Made by a program: the position numbers and the translations under genes. From contig JBBDSU010000030.1 in the NCBI GenBank assembly GCA_040904825.1, positions 89,368 to 153,367 of the forward strand: a stretch of DNA of 64,000 bases. Direction: 5' to 3'. This document shows positions 48,415-56,395 of this stretch, piece after piece. The stretch is from JBBDSU01 sp040904825 (lineage in GTDB: Bacteria; Actinomycetota; Nitriliruptoria; Nitriliruptorales; Nitriliruptoraceae). Each line of letters opens with the position of its first letter. The first letter of the stretch is position 1. Under the pieces are notes generated by a model. It searched no databases. It was not told the DNA's origin and worked only from the letters and a program-made list of their open reading frames with translations.

Positions 48415-48463
48415 TGTGGATATCTTTGGGGACAGATCGGCAATTACTGCCATTTTATCCACA
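48415..48463. promoter_or_regulatory. Two convergent DnaA boxes in an A/T-rich spacer
   Basis: TGTGGATAT (48415-48423, inverted, one mismatch) and the perfect TTATCCACA (48455-48463) frame an A/T-rich stretch in the 200-nt spacer between the zinc-ribbon protein and crgA (both genes end here). The spacer contains nothing else recognisable. Confidence 0.5.
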
Positions 48464-48529
48464 GATATGCATGTCATTTGCGCGCAGGTCGCGCACTACG
48501 GGGCAACGGTCGCGTCGCATTGTGGTCGG

Positions 48530-48802
48530 TTAACGCCAGCGCGTGAGAAAGCCGAATCCCACCATTAACAGTGCGAAACCGCCGATCAGATTCCAGTTGC
48601 CGCCGAACCAGGGCCAAGTCCTCAGGATCGCTGTGACTGGAGGAAGGTTGCCGACGAGGATGACAGCGACGCCTGCGACGAGCAGCGTCACCCCAGTGAC
48701 CGGGACCCAGGATGGCGAGGGGAGAGGATTCTTCGCCGGAGCGTGTGTCTGGTGGGCACGCGGGCGATTACGGCCGTGGCGACGATGCTTGCTCTCCGGC
48801 AC
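48530..48802 (-). CDS. crgA: Cell division protein CrgA
   Basis: CrgA is a small divisome membrane protein of actinobacteria that binds FtsZ, FtsQ and PBPs. GTG 48802 has GGAGG five bases upstream; an open frame to 48850 is not needed. The 90-residue protein begins with a basic stretch (VPESKHRRHGRNRPRAHQTH), then PSPSWVPVTGVTLLVAGVAV, NLPPVTAILRTWPWFGGNWN, and a second helix ending in GFGFLTRWR. The P-W-x-x-G-N-W-N loop is diagnostic. Position between gyrA and pabA/trpG matches mycobacteria. Confidence 0.94.
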   Translation of the reverse strand: MPESKHRRHGRNRPRAHQTHAPAKNPLPSPSWVPVTGVTLLVAGVAVILVGNLPPVTAILRTWPWFGGNWNLIGGFALLMVGFGFLTRWR

Positions 48803-48938
48803 GAATTCCTCCCATCGTTGGCACCATGTCACGCCCCACCCTAGAGCCAACAGCCAGCAATGACGCAGGTGACGGGCGAGTCAATCTGGCATGTGCGTGT
48901 GGCCAAGTGACGTAAGACAGCGTAGTGCTCTCTCGCCG

Positions 48939-50012
48939 TCACGAGAGGCGGAACCCTAGACGGTGGGCGATGTCGGCCAACGCCTGGCGTGCTGACTCGG
49001 GAGCGGGTAGTCGGTCGAGTGCCGTCAGAGCCTGGTCCAAACACGCTTCGACGTAGGACTCGGCGGCGGCGCGCGCTCCGGTGGCTTCAAGAATGCCTCG
49101 CAGTTCGTCAGCCTGCACTTCGGTCAGGCTGGAATCGCCGATCCACCGATCTAGTTGCTGCTGCTGTGTCCGGTTGCCGCGGGCGTGGGCCTCTGCGATC
49201 AACAGAGTGCGCTTGCCTTCAGCCAGATCCGACGCCGTCGACTTGCCCGTGTCGGACGGGGATCCAAAGACGCCGAGCAGGTCATCACGGACCTGGAACG
49301 CGCGGCCGAGCGGATCACCGAACGTGCGGAGACCGTCGATCAGCCCAGAGTCTGCACCAGCGAGCACCGCTCCGATCTCAAGGGGTCTCGTCACCGAGTA
49401 ACGCCCAGATTTCATCGTCGCCACGATGAGTGCTTGTTCGCGGTCACTGTTCCCGGCAGCAGCGCTTTGGAGGTCGAGGAACTGGCCTGCCATGACTTCT
49501 TCTCGCATCTGGGTGAACGCCCGAAACCCGGCGAGCACCCGATCTGCCGGTAGTCCGCAGGAGATAAAAAGCTCATCGGCCTGCACGAAGGCGAGATCAC
49601 CGATGAGGATCGCCACACTTTCGCCGTAGCGCTGTGGGTCACCGGACCATCCGGCCGCGGTGTGCCGGGAGACGAACTGCGCATGGACCGACGGACGGCC
49701 GCGACGGGTAGCAGCGCCATCGATGATGTCGTCGTGGATCAGCGCACAGGTGTGCAGGAGCTCGAGGGCGAGCGCTGGACCGTGGACGACTGACGTATCA
49801 CGCTCAGTTACGCACCAGAAGCCCAGGTGCAGCAACGCCGGCCGGATGCGCTTGCCCCCATTGACGAATGCGGCGAGTGTTGTTGCGACCGGTTTGAGCT
49901 CCACATGAAGATCGGCGAGTCGCTGCAGCATCGAAGGCAGCAGATCATCGAGTGCGCGGTCGATCGCTGCACGCAGGTCGTCAAAGGTTGGTGCGATGTC
50001 ATTGGCGGCCAC
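48939..50012 (-). CDS. Polyprenyl synthetase (isoprenyl diphosphate synthase)
   Basis: Trans-prenyltransferase that elongates isoprenyl diphosphates. A 357-residue protein from GTG 50012 with GGAG upstream. KRIRPALLHLG is the first conserved block, HDDIIDGAATRRGRPSVH the first aspartate-rich motif, and QVRDDLLGVFGSPSDTGKST the second, followed by the GKRTLLIAEA block. The bulky or small residues before the first motif that set chain length (ALELLHTCALI) do not allow a firm product call; GGPP or longer is likely. Divergent from pabA. Confidence 0.92.
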   Translation of the reverse strand: MAANDIAPTFDDLRAAIDRALDDLLPSMLQRLADLHVELKPVATTLAAFVNGGKRIRPALLHLGFWCVTERDTSVVHGPALALELLHTCALIHDDIIDGAATRRGRPSVHAQFVSRHTAAGWSGDPQRYGESVAILIGDLAFVQADELFISCGLPADRVLAGFRAFTQMREEVMAGQFLDLQSAAAGNSDREQALIVATMKSGRYSVTRPLEIGAVLAGADSGLIDGLRTFGDPLGRAFQVRDDLLGVFGSPSDTGKSTASDLAEGKRTLLIAEAHARGNRTQQQQLDRWIGDSSLTEVQADELRGILEATGARAAAESYVEACLDQALTALDRLPAPESARQALADIAHRLGFRLS

Positions 50013-50172
50013 ACGACACTCCGGGCACAGCAGCGAAAGGGCGACACGGGCCAGCGACGATACAGCTGCCGTTGGCCTGCCGGTGATGCGGACACTGCGG
50101 CGCGCACCGTTATCCTCAGATCACGACGGTGGCTCGCACTCCCGCGGGCTGGTCATGCGTCAGGAGACCGTC

Positions 50173-50808
50173 ATGCGCGAGCCGGTTCGCATCCTGCTCG
50201 TCGATAACTATGACTCGTTCACCTACAACGTCGCCCAGCAGCTCGGTCAGCTTGGCGCGGAGGTGACCGTCGTCCGCAATGATGAGTTCGATGTCACTGC
50301 CGTCGTTGCTGATCCGCCAGACGGCATCGTGATCTCACCGGGACCCGGCACACCGTCGGACACGGGCGCATCAAACGACCTGATCAGAGCGCTGGCGGGT
50401 GATCGTCCGATCCTCGGGGTCTGCCTGGGGCATCAATGCATCGGCGAGGTCTTCGGAGGCCGGATCGTGGTCGCTCCGACACTGGTGCATGGCAAGACGT
50501 CGCCAATCCATCACCATGGCACGGGCCTGTTCGAAGGCCTGCCCTCGCCGTTCGACGCGACGCGCTATCACTCGCTGGTGGTCGATTCGACGTTCCTGCC
50601 CGATGTGATCGAGGTCACCGCAACGACCGATGACGGACTCATCATGGGCTTGCGGCACCGGGAACTGGATATCGAAGGTGTCCAATTCCATCCGGAGTCA
50701 GTCTTGACGATCGATGGTCCCGCGTTGTTGGCCAACTTCGTCGAGCGGTGCCGGTCCCGTCGCGAGGAGCGTCAGGATGGACTGCCAGCGTCAGCAGCCG
50801 AAGAGTAA
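50173..50808 (+). CDS. pabA: Anthranilate/aminodeoxychorismate synthase glutamine amidotransferase
   Basis: Glutaminase subunit providing ammonia for anthranilate or aminodeoxychorismate synthesis. ATG 50173 has AGGAG upstream. The 211-residue class I amidotransferase shows LLVDNYDSFTYNVAQQLGQL, GIVISPGPGTPSD, PILGVCLGHQCIGEVFGG (catalytic Cys) and VQFHPESVLT (His and Glu of the triad). The TrpG and PabA roles cannot be separated; the synthase partner is not in the window. Mycobacterial trpG sits at this same position before pknB. Its last 37 nt overlap the PDZ/Lon-type gene. Confidence 0.92.
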   Translation: MREPVRILLVDNYDSFTYNVAQQLGQLGAEVTVVRNDEFDVTAVVADPPDGIVISPGPGTPSDTGASNDLIRALAGDRPILGVCLGHQCIGEVFGGRIVVAPTLVHGKTSPIHHHGTGLFEGLPSPFDATRYHSLVVDSTFLPDVIEVTATTDDGLIMGLRHRELDIEGVQFHPESVLTIDGPALLANFVERCRSRREERQDGLPASAAEE

Positions 50809-51911
50809 GATTCGGTGCCTGTTGAGCTGGCTATGTCGCGCCCTCGACGCAGTTCCTGCAGCGCCTCGATCGCTTCACTCAAGGTCGCAACCCCAATGAT
50901 GGTCATCCCGTCGATGCCTCTCACCGACAAGGCCTCGTCGATCTGTCGGTGAGGCACGAACACGACGTCAGCGCCGTATGCGACGGCTGCTCGCACTTTC
51001 TCCGGCACGCCTCCCACTGAGCCGACGCCCCCATTGGCGTCAAGTGAGCCCGTGCCGGTCACCACCAAGTCGTCGAGGGCGGGGTCCCCCGACAGCATCG
51101 CGTAGACGGTCAGTCCGATCATGAGTCCCGCGCTGGGTCCGCCAATGCTGACCTCGTTGGCCAAGGCGATCTCGAAAGGCAGGCGCACGACGTCAACGGC
51201 CGTCTGAATCGTTATGCCCAGTCGCGGGCCGTCGACGCCAGGCAGTGCGCCGAGCCGGACGGTGACCTCACGGATCTCGCCATCGGTGACGACCGTCAGG
51301 TCAAGCGCATCTCCGACTTCACCATTGGCGACGAGCGAGGAGAGTTCGTCAGATGCCTCAATGGGCACGCCGTTGACGTGACGGATGACGTCGCCGGGAT
51401 GCAGCGTGCCTTCGGCCGCGCTGCCTTCGACGACATCGACGACCACGACCTCGCTGACGAGTTGCGCATCGACGCCCGCGGCACGGGCCCCCACGGCGGC
51501 AGCGACCTCGAACTGCCGGGAGAACCGTTCGCGCTGGAGGCGCCGGTATTCGGACCGTTCCAGGTCTTGAGGAAAGACGCGCTCGACGGGCAGCAGCCGG
51601 CGATCCTGGTCGAACCATGCTGCCAACACCGCCAGCGTCGGTTGTTGGCGTGTCACCACGGTCAGCATCGCCGTGTGGCCATGTTCGTCGTCGACGTGCT
51701 TGATGTCCTCGTCGTAATCCTCGATGGAAATCATGGGAGCAATGGCCTGCGGACGGCTGGGCAGGTACTCAACGAACGGCAGCGGCACAGCCACACTTGC
51801 CCATAAGACTGCAGCAACGCTGGCCCCGTGGAAGACTGACCGGCCCCACCCACCGCGGGGGTACCCAGCGTCGATCGAACCATCCGTCGAGCCTGGCGGC
51901 GAATGAGTCAC
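50772..51911 (-). CDS. Membrane-anchored PDZ plus Lon-type Ser/Lys protease (YlbL-like)
   Basis: A 379-residue protein from GTG 51911, whose start overlaps the stop of the upstream M50 protease gene. One N-terminal membrane segment (about residues 28-46) places the rest outside. A PDZ domain lies at about 150-222 (VVDVVEGSAAEGTLHPGDVI RHVNGVPIEASDEL). A Lon (S16) protease domain follows: SIGGPSAGLMIGL with Ser260 and GVPEKVRAAVAYGADVVFVP with Lys305 make the catalytic dyad. There is no AAA domain. The family is common in Gram-positives (YlbL); targets are mostly unknown. Confidence 0.88.
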   Translation of the reverse strand: MTHSPPGSTDGSIDAGYPRGGWGRSVFHGASVAAVLWASVAVPLPFVEYLPSRPQAIAPMISIEDYDEDIKHVDDEHGHTAMLTVVTRQQPTLAVLAAWFDQDRRLLPVERVFPQDLERSEYRRLQRERFSRQFEVAAAVGARAAGVDAQLVSEVVVVDVVEGSAAEGTLHPGDVIRHVNGVPIEASDELSSLVANGEVGDALDLTVVTDGEIREVTVRLGALPGVDGPRLGITIQTAVDVVRLPFEIALANEVSIGGPSAGLMIGLTVYAMLSGDPALDDLVVTGTGSLDANGGVGSVGGVPEKVRAAVAYGADVVFVPHRQIDEALSVRGIDGMTIIGVATLSEAIEALQELRRGRDIASSTGTESYSSAADAGSPS

Positions 51912-52708
51912 CGCCCGCTCGTCGGGCTGTCAGGTCCGGCGAGGGACGCGACGGGATTGTCACTCTCGTCGGACTGATGGAGGCGTTCGTGCCGAGCTGC
52001 CGTTGCTTCGCTGCGTGCGGCTATCACCAGGAATGCTCCAATGATCCAGTACCACGCGGCTCCTATGGCACCTTGTGGTGTCGACATCAGCACCCAGACC
52101 CCGAACGCGGCCAGTGCGACGCCAAGGACCTGGCCCAGCCATGCAGTGATCCGAATGGCCAGGTAGCGGTCGCCGAGTGCCCACCACAAGCCAGCCCGCA
52201 GGACGCGCCCGCCATCCAGTGGCGCTCCCGGCACAAGATTGAAAATGGCCAGCGCGACGTTGATCCAGCCGAGCAGCCCGGCGACGTCAGCGATGGGGGC
52301 ACCGAGTCCTGCAGGCAGCCGCGCTGCTCCCGTGGCCAGCAATCCAAAGATCGCGCCGCACAGCAGGCTGATCCACGGACCGATGGCTGCGATGGCGAAT
52401 TCGTCGCGGGGACGGTGACCGTGCGATCCCATTTCAGTCACGCCGCCAAAAAGAAACAGCGTGATGCCGTGGACAGCGATGTTCCGATGGCGAGCTTCGA
52501 GAGCGTGGCCCAGCTCGTGGGCCAGGATCGACCCGAAAAACAGCAGCGTCCCGGCAGTACCCATAACCCAGCCGGTGAGCGTCCCATGGTCGCCAGAAAA
52601 GCGTGTCGAGAATGTCCACACAACGAGCACAGCAATCAACACCAGCGACGGATCGAGGCGAACCTCGATCCGTCGCAGGGTCATGACACGGACTGCGCGT
52701 CGGAGCAT
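51908..52708 (-). CDS. Site-2-type intramembrane metalloprotease (M50)
   Basis: A 266-residue polytopic protein. ATG 52708 is preferred because a TACCGT -10-like hexamer ends 6 nt upstream, suggesting a leaderless start; ATG 52684 or 52738 are possible. LAHELGHALEARH holds the zinc site (His64, Glu65, His68), and FNLVPGAPLDGGRVLRAG contains the third ligand (Asp165) and the NP-type motif. About six membrane helices are visible. No PDZ or CBS domain is attached, but the next gene encodes a PDZ/Lon-type protease in GTGA overlap. Substrate unknown. Confidence 0.88.
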   Translation of the reverse strand: MLRRAVRVMTLRRIEVRLDPSLVLIAVLVVWTFSTRFSGDHGTLTGWVMGTAGTLLFFGSILAHELGHALEARHRNIAVHGITLFLFGGVTEMGSHGHRPRDEFAIAAIGPWISLLCGAIFGLLATGAARLPAGLGAPIADVAGLLGWINVALAIFNLVPGAPLDGGRVLRAGLWWALGDRYLAIRITAWLGQVLGVALAAFGVWVLMSTPQGAIGAAWYWIIGAFLVIAARSEATAARHERLHQSDESDNPVASLAGPDSPTSGR

Positions 52709-52834
52709 GGTGTGACGGTACCGGCGAGTTGGCACCATCAACTGTCCAGGCCGTACCGTCGAACCCACGAGGTGGCTGCTTGTGCCTCGCGGAGCAACTC
52801 TTTAGTCACGAGTGAGCACAACTTGGCGAGCGCA

Positions 52835-54547
52835 ATGACGACATCAGCGGGCCAGCTCGCTCACCGTCGAGGAGCAGACGCCACCCGGTCGAGGTGGGTC
52901 AGTGTGGTGCTCGCGCCGATCCTGGCGATGTGGGTAATCGTCGCTGCGGCGTCTCCGGCCGCGGCTCACGCGGCGCTGGTCGCTTCTGACCCTGCGGATG
53001 GCGTGGTGCTCGACAGTCCGCCGTCGATGGTCGTCTTGACCTTCAACGAGCCGGTGACCGTGCCACCGGACGGTATTCGTGTCTACGACGGCGGACTCTC
53101 CCGCGTCGATGCGCCCGTGGCGCCAACAACCGACACGGCTCTCGAAGTCCTGGTACCGCTGAACGAGGAACTTGGACCGGATGGCTACGTCATCGTCTGG
53201 CGTGTTGTGTCAGCCGACAGTCATCCTGTTGCCGGGGTGATTCGTTTCTCGGTCGGTGACGGGGCGACGGTCACGGACGAGGTGGTCGCCGAACTGTTCG
53301 GTGGGGCTGGTCGTGACCTCACTGGGGTAATCGGCCCCCTTGTGCGGACGGTCACCTACGCGGCCTCACTGCTGGCGTTTGGTGCCTTGGTTGCCACTGG
53401 TTTCGGGGTCACGAAGCAAGCGGCGTCACGCGTCGCCGTGCGGGCCGGGATCGTTGCGATCATGGCGAGCGTCGTCGGGGTCGGCGTTCAAGCCGCTGCG
53501 GTCACCGGCCGTGGGTGGCAGGCACTCAACAGCGATGTCGTCAGCGCGGTAATGGCATCGAGCTTCGGCCAGTCGACCCTCTTGCGCGTCATCTGGCTCG
53601 CTGCCTTGGTGGTGCTGTTGAGGTGGCGCGCACCGGCTTTCGTCGCACTGTTTGCCTCAGCGGTTGCCGCGAGCAGTTTCGCACTGGATGGTCACCAGCG
53701 GTCGATTGATCCGACGTGGTTGCTGACGTCGGCTGACGTCGCGCATCTGCTGGCGGCTGGAATATGGGCCGGCGGCTTGGTCATGCTGGGCACGCTGCTC
53801 AACCGCAACGGGGTGGGGACCTCCCCTCAGGCGACCGAGATCGCTGCGCGAGGAGTGCGACGCTTCAGCGCGATGTCGCTGGGTTCTGTAGGTGTCGTTG
53901 CGGTGACCGGTGCCATCATGGGGCTGGTGCTGGTGGCTAGTCCGCGAGGGATCACCACGACCTACGGGTGGACCCTGGTGGCCAAGCTGACGATTGTGCT
54001 GATCGTGGTGGGAATCGCCGCCTGGAATCGCTGGCGCCTTGTGCCAGGCTTAGACAGTGTTATCCACACGCCGACGTCGGTCGATGGTGACCCGACGGTG
54101 CCGCGCCAGTTGGTCGTCACCACGCGCATCGAGGCGGGATTGCTCGGAGTTGTGCTCGTGCTGTCAGGGTTCCTGGCTGCGTTGCCGCCACCTGTCCAAT
54201 CCGCTGCAACCCAGGACATGCTTGTCACGATCGTTGAGGTCGATGCAGAGGTAGAGCTCGAACTTGTCGTCGATCCGAGCCGGGTCGGCCTGAACACGGT
54301 CCATCTGTATGCGCTCGACGCCATCGGAATGCCGACCGACGCGATTGGCGATATCGCGATGGAGTTCACCTACCTGGATGAAGGCATCGGACCCTTCCGG
54401 GTCGAGCCGTTCTTCGCCGGCACGGGTCATTGGATTACCAGCACTGACATCTTCGCATTTGCGGGACAGTGGCAAGTCGACATCATTGTCGGACTCGACC
54501 GGTTCACCGAGATACGCCGCACCGTTCAATGGGAGATCACACCATGA
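52835..54547 (+). CDS. CopC-CopD-YtkA fusion, copper-resistance-type membrane protein
   Basis: A 570-residue protein from ATG 52835; the frame is open far upstream but that part is antisense to the M50 gene. A signal peptide ends at AAAHAALV, exposing the CopC-type histidine. The CopC domain continues with ASDPADGVVLDSPPSMVVLT and VSADSHPVAGVIRFSVG. About eight membrane helices of CopD follow. The last 110 residues (VIVEVDAEVELELVVDPSRVG ... FFAGTGHWITSTDIFAFAGQ) resemble a YtkA-like outside domain. CopC binds copper and CopD is thought to import it. Its stop overlaps the YcnI-like gene. Confidence 0.86.
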   Translation: MTTSAGQLAHRRGADATRSRWVSVVLAPILAMWVIVAAASPAAAHAALVASDPADGVVLDSPPSMVVLTFNEPVTVPPDGIRVYDGGLSRVDAPVAPTTDTALEVLVPLNEELGPDGYVIVWRVVSADSHPVAGVIRFSVGDGATVTDEVVAELFGGAGRDLTGVIGPLVRTVTYAASLLAFGALVATGFGVTKQAASRVAVRAGIVAIMASVVGVGVQAAAVTGRGWQALNSDVVSAVMASSFGQSTLLRVIWLAALVVLLRWRAPAFVALFASAVAASSFALDGHQRSIDPTWLLTSADVAHLLAAGIWAGGLVMLGTLLNRNGVGTSPQATEIAARGVRRFSAMSLGSVGVVAVTGAIMGLVLVASPRGITTTYGWTLVAKLTIVLIVVGIAAWNRWRLVPGLDSVIHTPTSVDGDPTVPRQLVVTTRIEAGLLGVVLVLSGFLAALPPPVQSAATQDMLVTIVEVDAEVELELVVDPSRVGLNTVHLYALDAIGMPTDAIGDIAMEFTYLDEGIGPFRVEPFFAGTGHWITSTDIFAFAGQWQVDIIVGLDRFTEIRRTVQWEITP

Positions 54548-55299
54548 TCGTTCGCGTGAGAGGCACCCGCGTGGTCGTTGCGGCATTGGCCATGATGGTG
54601 CTGACGCCAAGTGCAGCGTGGGCTCACCCGTTCGTGCGAGGGGGTGAAGCGCCGGTCGACAGTCTCGCTGAACTGACCTTGGCCATGGCGCATGGGTGTG
54701 GGACCGAACAGGCTGGAGGAGGGGATCCAACCCTTGGAATCGCCATGGAAGCCCCTGAAGGCGTGCGGATCATCGGCGCGGAGGCGCCGCCGGGCTGGAG
54801 CGTTTCGTTCGAGGACGGTCCACCCGATGTGGTCGTCTGGACGGCGGGCGAGGCTCGCGACCCTGCGCCTGAACTGATGTTCCAGGCTGTCTTGACCGGT
54901 CAACCCGGCGACGAGGTCTACCTGAAGGTCTTCCAGGACTGCGGAGATTTCTCCTACCGCTGGGTGGGCACGCCCGACGAGCCAGCGTCAGATCCTGCCA
55001 TCCGGGTTCGCCTCATCGAAGCTGACCCCAACGCACCTGCGCCGGAGCCAAGCACTGAAGAAACCCCTGAGCCGGAGGATGCGCCTGAGTCAGCGGGCGA
55101 GACTGAGCCAGCGGGCGAGACTGAGCCGGTCGACGAGGCCGACGACAGTGACGCGCCGACCGGAGAGCAACCGTCGTCAGACGCTGACGACGTCGATGCG
55201 GAGGATCTCGATGTGGTGACCTTGCTCGTTGTGGCACTTGGGGTCGGCGCGCTCGGCGGGGGACTGTGGCGGATCCAGTCAGCATCGCGCCGCCGGTGA
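54544..55299 (+). CDS. YcnI-like (DUF1775) exported protein
   Basis: A 251-residue protein from ATG 54544 in the stop of the CopC-CopD gene, with GGGAG upstream. The signal peptide ends at AWAHPFV, leaving an N-terminal histidine-containing end, then GGEAPVDSLAELTLAMAHGC, PEGVRIIGAEAPPGWSVSF and PELMFQAVLTGQPGDEVYLK as in YcnI. In Bacillus, YcnI binds copper(II) through its N-terminal histidine. A long acidic/Pro linker with an 18-bp repeat and one C-terminal membrane segment (LLVVALGVGALGGGLW) follow. Confidence 0.82.
   Translation: MIVRVRGTRVVVAALAMMVLTPSAAWAHPFVRGGEAPVDSLAELTLAMAHGCGTEQAGGGDPTLGIAMEAPEGVRIIGAEAPPGWSVSFEDGPPDVVVWTAGEARDPAPELMFQAVLTGQPGDEVYLKVFQDCGDFSYRWVGTPDEPASDPAIRVRLIEADPNAPAPEPSTEETPEPEDAPESAGETEPAGETEPVDEADDSDAPTGEQPSSDADDVDAEDLDVVTLLVVALGVGALGGGLWRIQSASRRR
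55093..55128 (+). repeat. 18-bp tandem repeat in the YcnI-like linker
   Basis: GCGGGCGAGACTGAGCCA is followed by the same unit with one change (final G), coding for a repeated Ala-Gly-Glu-Thr-Glu-Pro in the acidic linker. Confidence 0.9.
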
Positions 55300-56381
55300 G
55301 ACGCCTTGTCGTCGGCGCCGCTGCGGTCGTCGTGTTCCTCTCGATGCCGACCTTGGCGTGGGCCGACCCGGCGGTTCCGACGCACTACCGGTCGACGGTC
55401 ACGGAGGTTCGCCTCGCCGAGCTCGACAACGGCTCGGGACCGGATGACTCCACAGGTGTCGCACTGCAGGTCGACATCATTGGTGGCGATGCGTTGGTGG
55501 TCATTCGCGCCCACGGCCAGCACGTCGAGGTGCCCGGATATGACGATGAACCGTATGTTCGTATCCAGCCGGACGGGGTCGTAGAGCTCAATGAGCGATC
55601 GCCTGCACGATGGCTCAATGACGCGCGCTACGGAAGCCTTGAGATCTCCGTGCCGCCCAGCGCCGATTCGTCTGCTCCACCGGCTTGGACGGTGGTGGGG
55701 GATGACGGCGAGTTTGCCTGGCACGACCACCGGATCCACTTCATGTCGCCCCAGCTGCCGCGCCACATCGATCCGACACGTCGGCAGGTGCAGCACGTCT
55801 TTGACTGGCAGGTCCCGGTCGTGGTCGATGGCCGTGAGGTCGTTATCGCCGGCCAGCTCGAATGGATACCCGGCCCCGATGCGACCTCCCACATTGCGGT
55901 AGTGGCGGCTGGGTTGGCGGCAGCGGCGCTGGCAGGATGGGGAATGCGTTTGGCCGCTCGCAGCCAGAGGAGACAGCCGACCGGGCTGACCAGCGACTGC
56001 TGTGGGCCTGTTCGCCTGGTGCTGGCAGTGGCGGCTGTTGTCGCGGTGATGAGCGGTCTCGGAGGCTGGGTGAACCTGCCCAACGGTGCCGAGGGTGACG
56101 CGGCAGGGGTGGTGCTGCCGGTCTCGGCGCTCGTTCTGTTGGCCGGGTCTGTGGCGGTCGCCAGCCAGCGTCGTGACGGACGCGGGAGGCTGGTAGCTGC
56201 GGGCATCGCGGCAACTGCCACACTGCCACTGGCCGGCTGGGTCGGGACTCAGGCTGCCAGCCTCGTGCGGCCCATCGTGCCCAACCTGTGGCCAGCGAGC
56301 GTCGTACGGATGTCGGTAGCGGTCGTCGCGGCAGTGCTGGTCACGGCCTGGTCAGTGGCCGCGATACCTCGCCGTTCTTAG
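55266..56381 (+). CDS. Exported membrane protein of unknown function in the copper-type operon
   Basis: A 371-residue protein from GTG 55266, overlapping the YcnI-like gene by 34 nt (GGGGGA upstream). A signal peptide (LVVGAAAVVVFLSMPTLAWA) is followed by about 180 outside residues with several histidines (RAHGQHVEV, FAWHDHRIHF, LPRHIDPTRRQVQHVFDW) and then five hydrophobic helices. The histidine clusters fit metal binding, but I recognise no family. Transcribed with CopC-CopD and YcnI-like genes; convergent with pknB, whose stop is 15 nt away. Confidence 0.72.
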   Translation: MADPVSIAPPVRRLVVGAAAVVVFLSMPTLAWADPAVPTHYRSTVTEVRLAELDNGSGPDDSTGVALQVDIIGGDALVVIRAHGQHVEVPGYDDEPYVRIQPDGVVELNERSPARWLNDARYGSLEISVPPSADSSAPPAWTVVGDDGEFAWHDHRIHFMSPQLPRHIDPTRRQVQHVFDWQVPVVVDGREVVIAGQLEWIPGPDATSHIAVVAAGLAAAALAGWGMRLAARSQRRQPTGLTSDCCGPVRLVLAVAAVVAVMSGLGGWVNLPNGAEGDAAGVVLPVSALVLLAGSVAVASQRRDGRGRLVAAGIAATATLPLAGWVGTQAASLVRPIVPNLWPASVVRMSVAVVAAVLVTAWSVAAIPRRS

Positions 56382-56395
56382 GGCCGCTCAGCTGC

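Noticed and set aside
56341..56395. Extension of pknB to a stop at 56341 with a basic tail
   Set aside because: Produced only by the wrong frame after the artificial gap.
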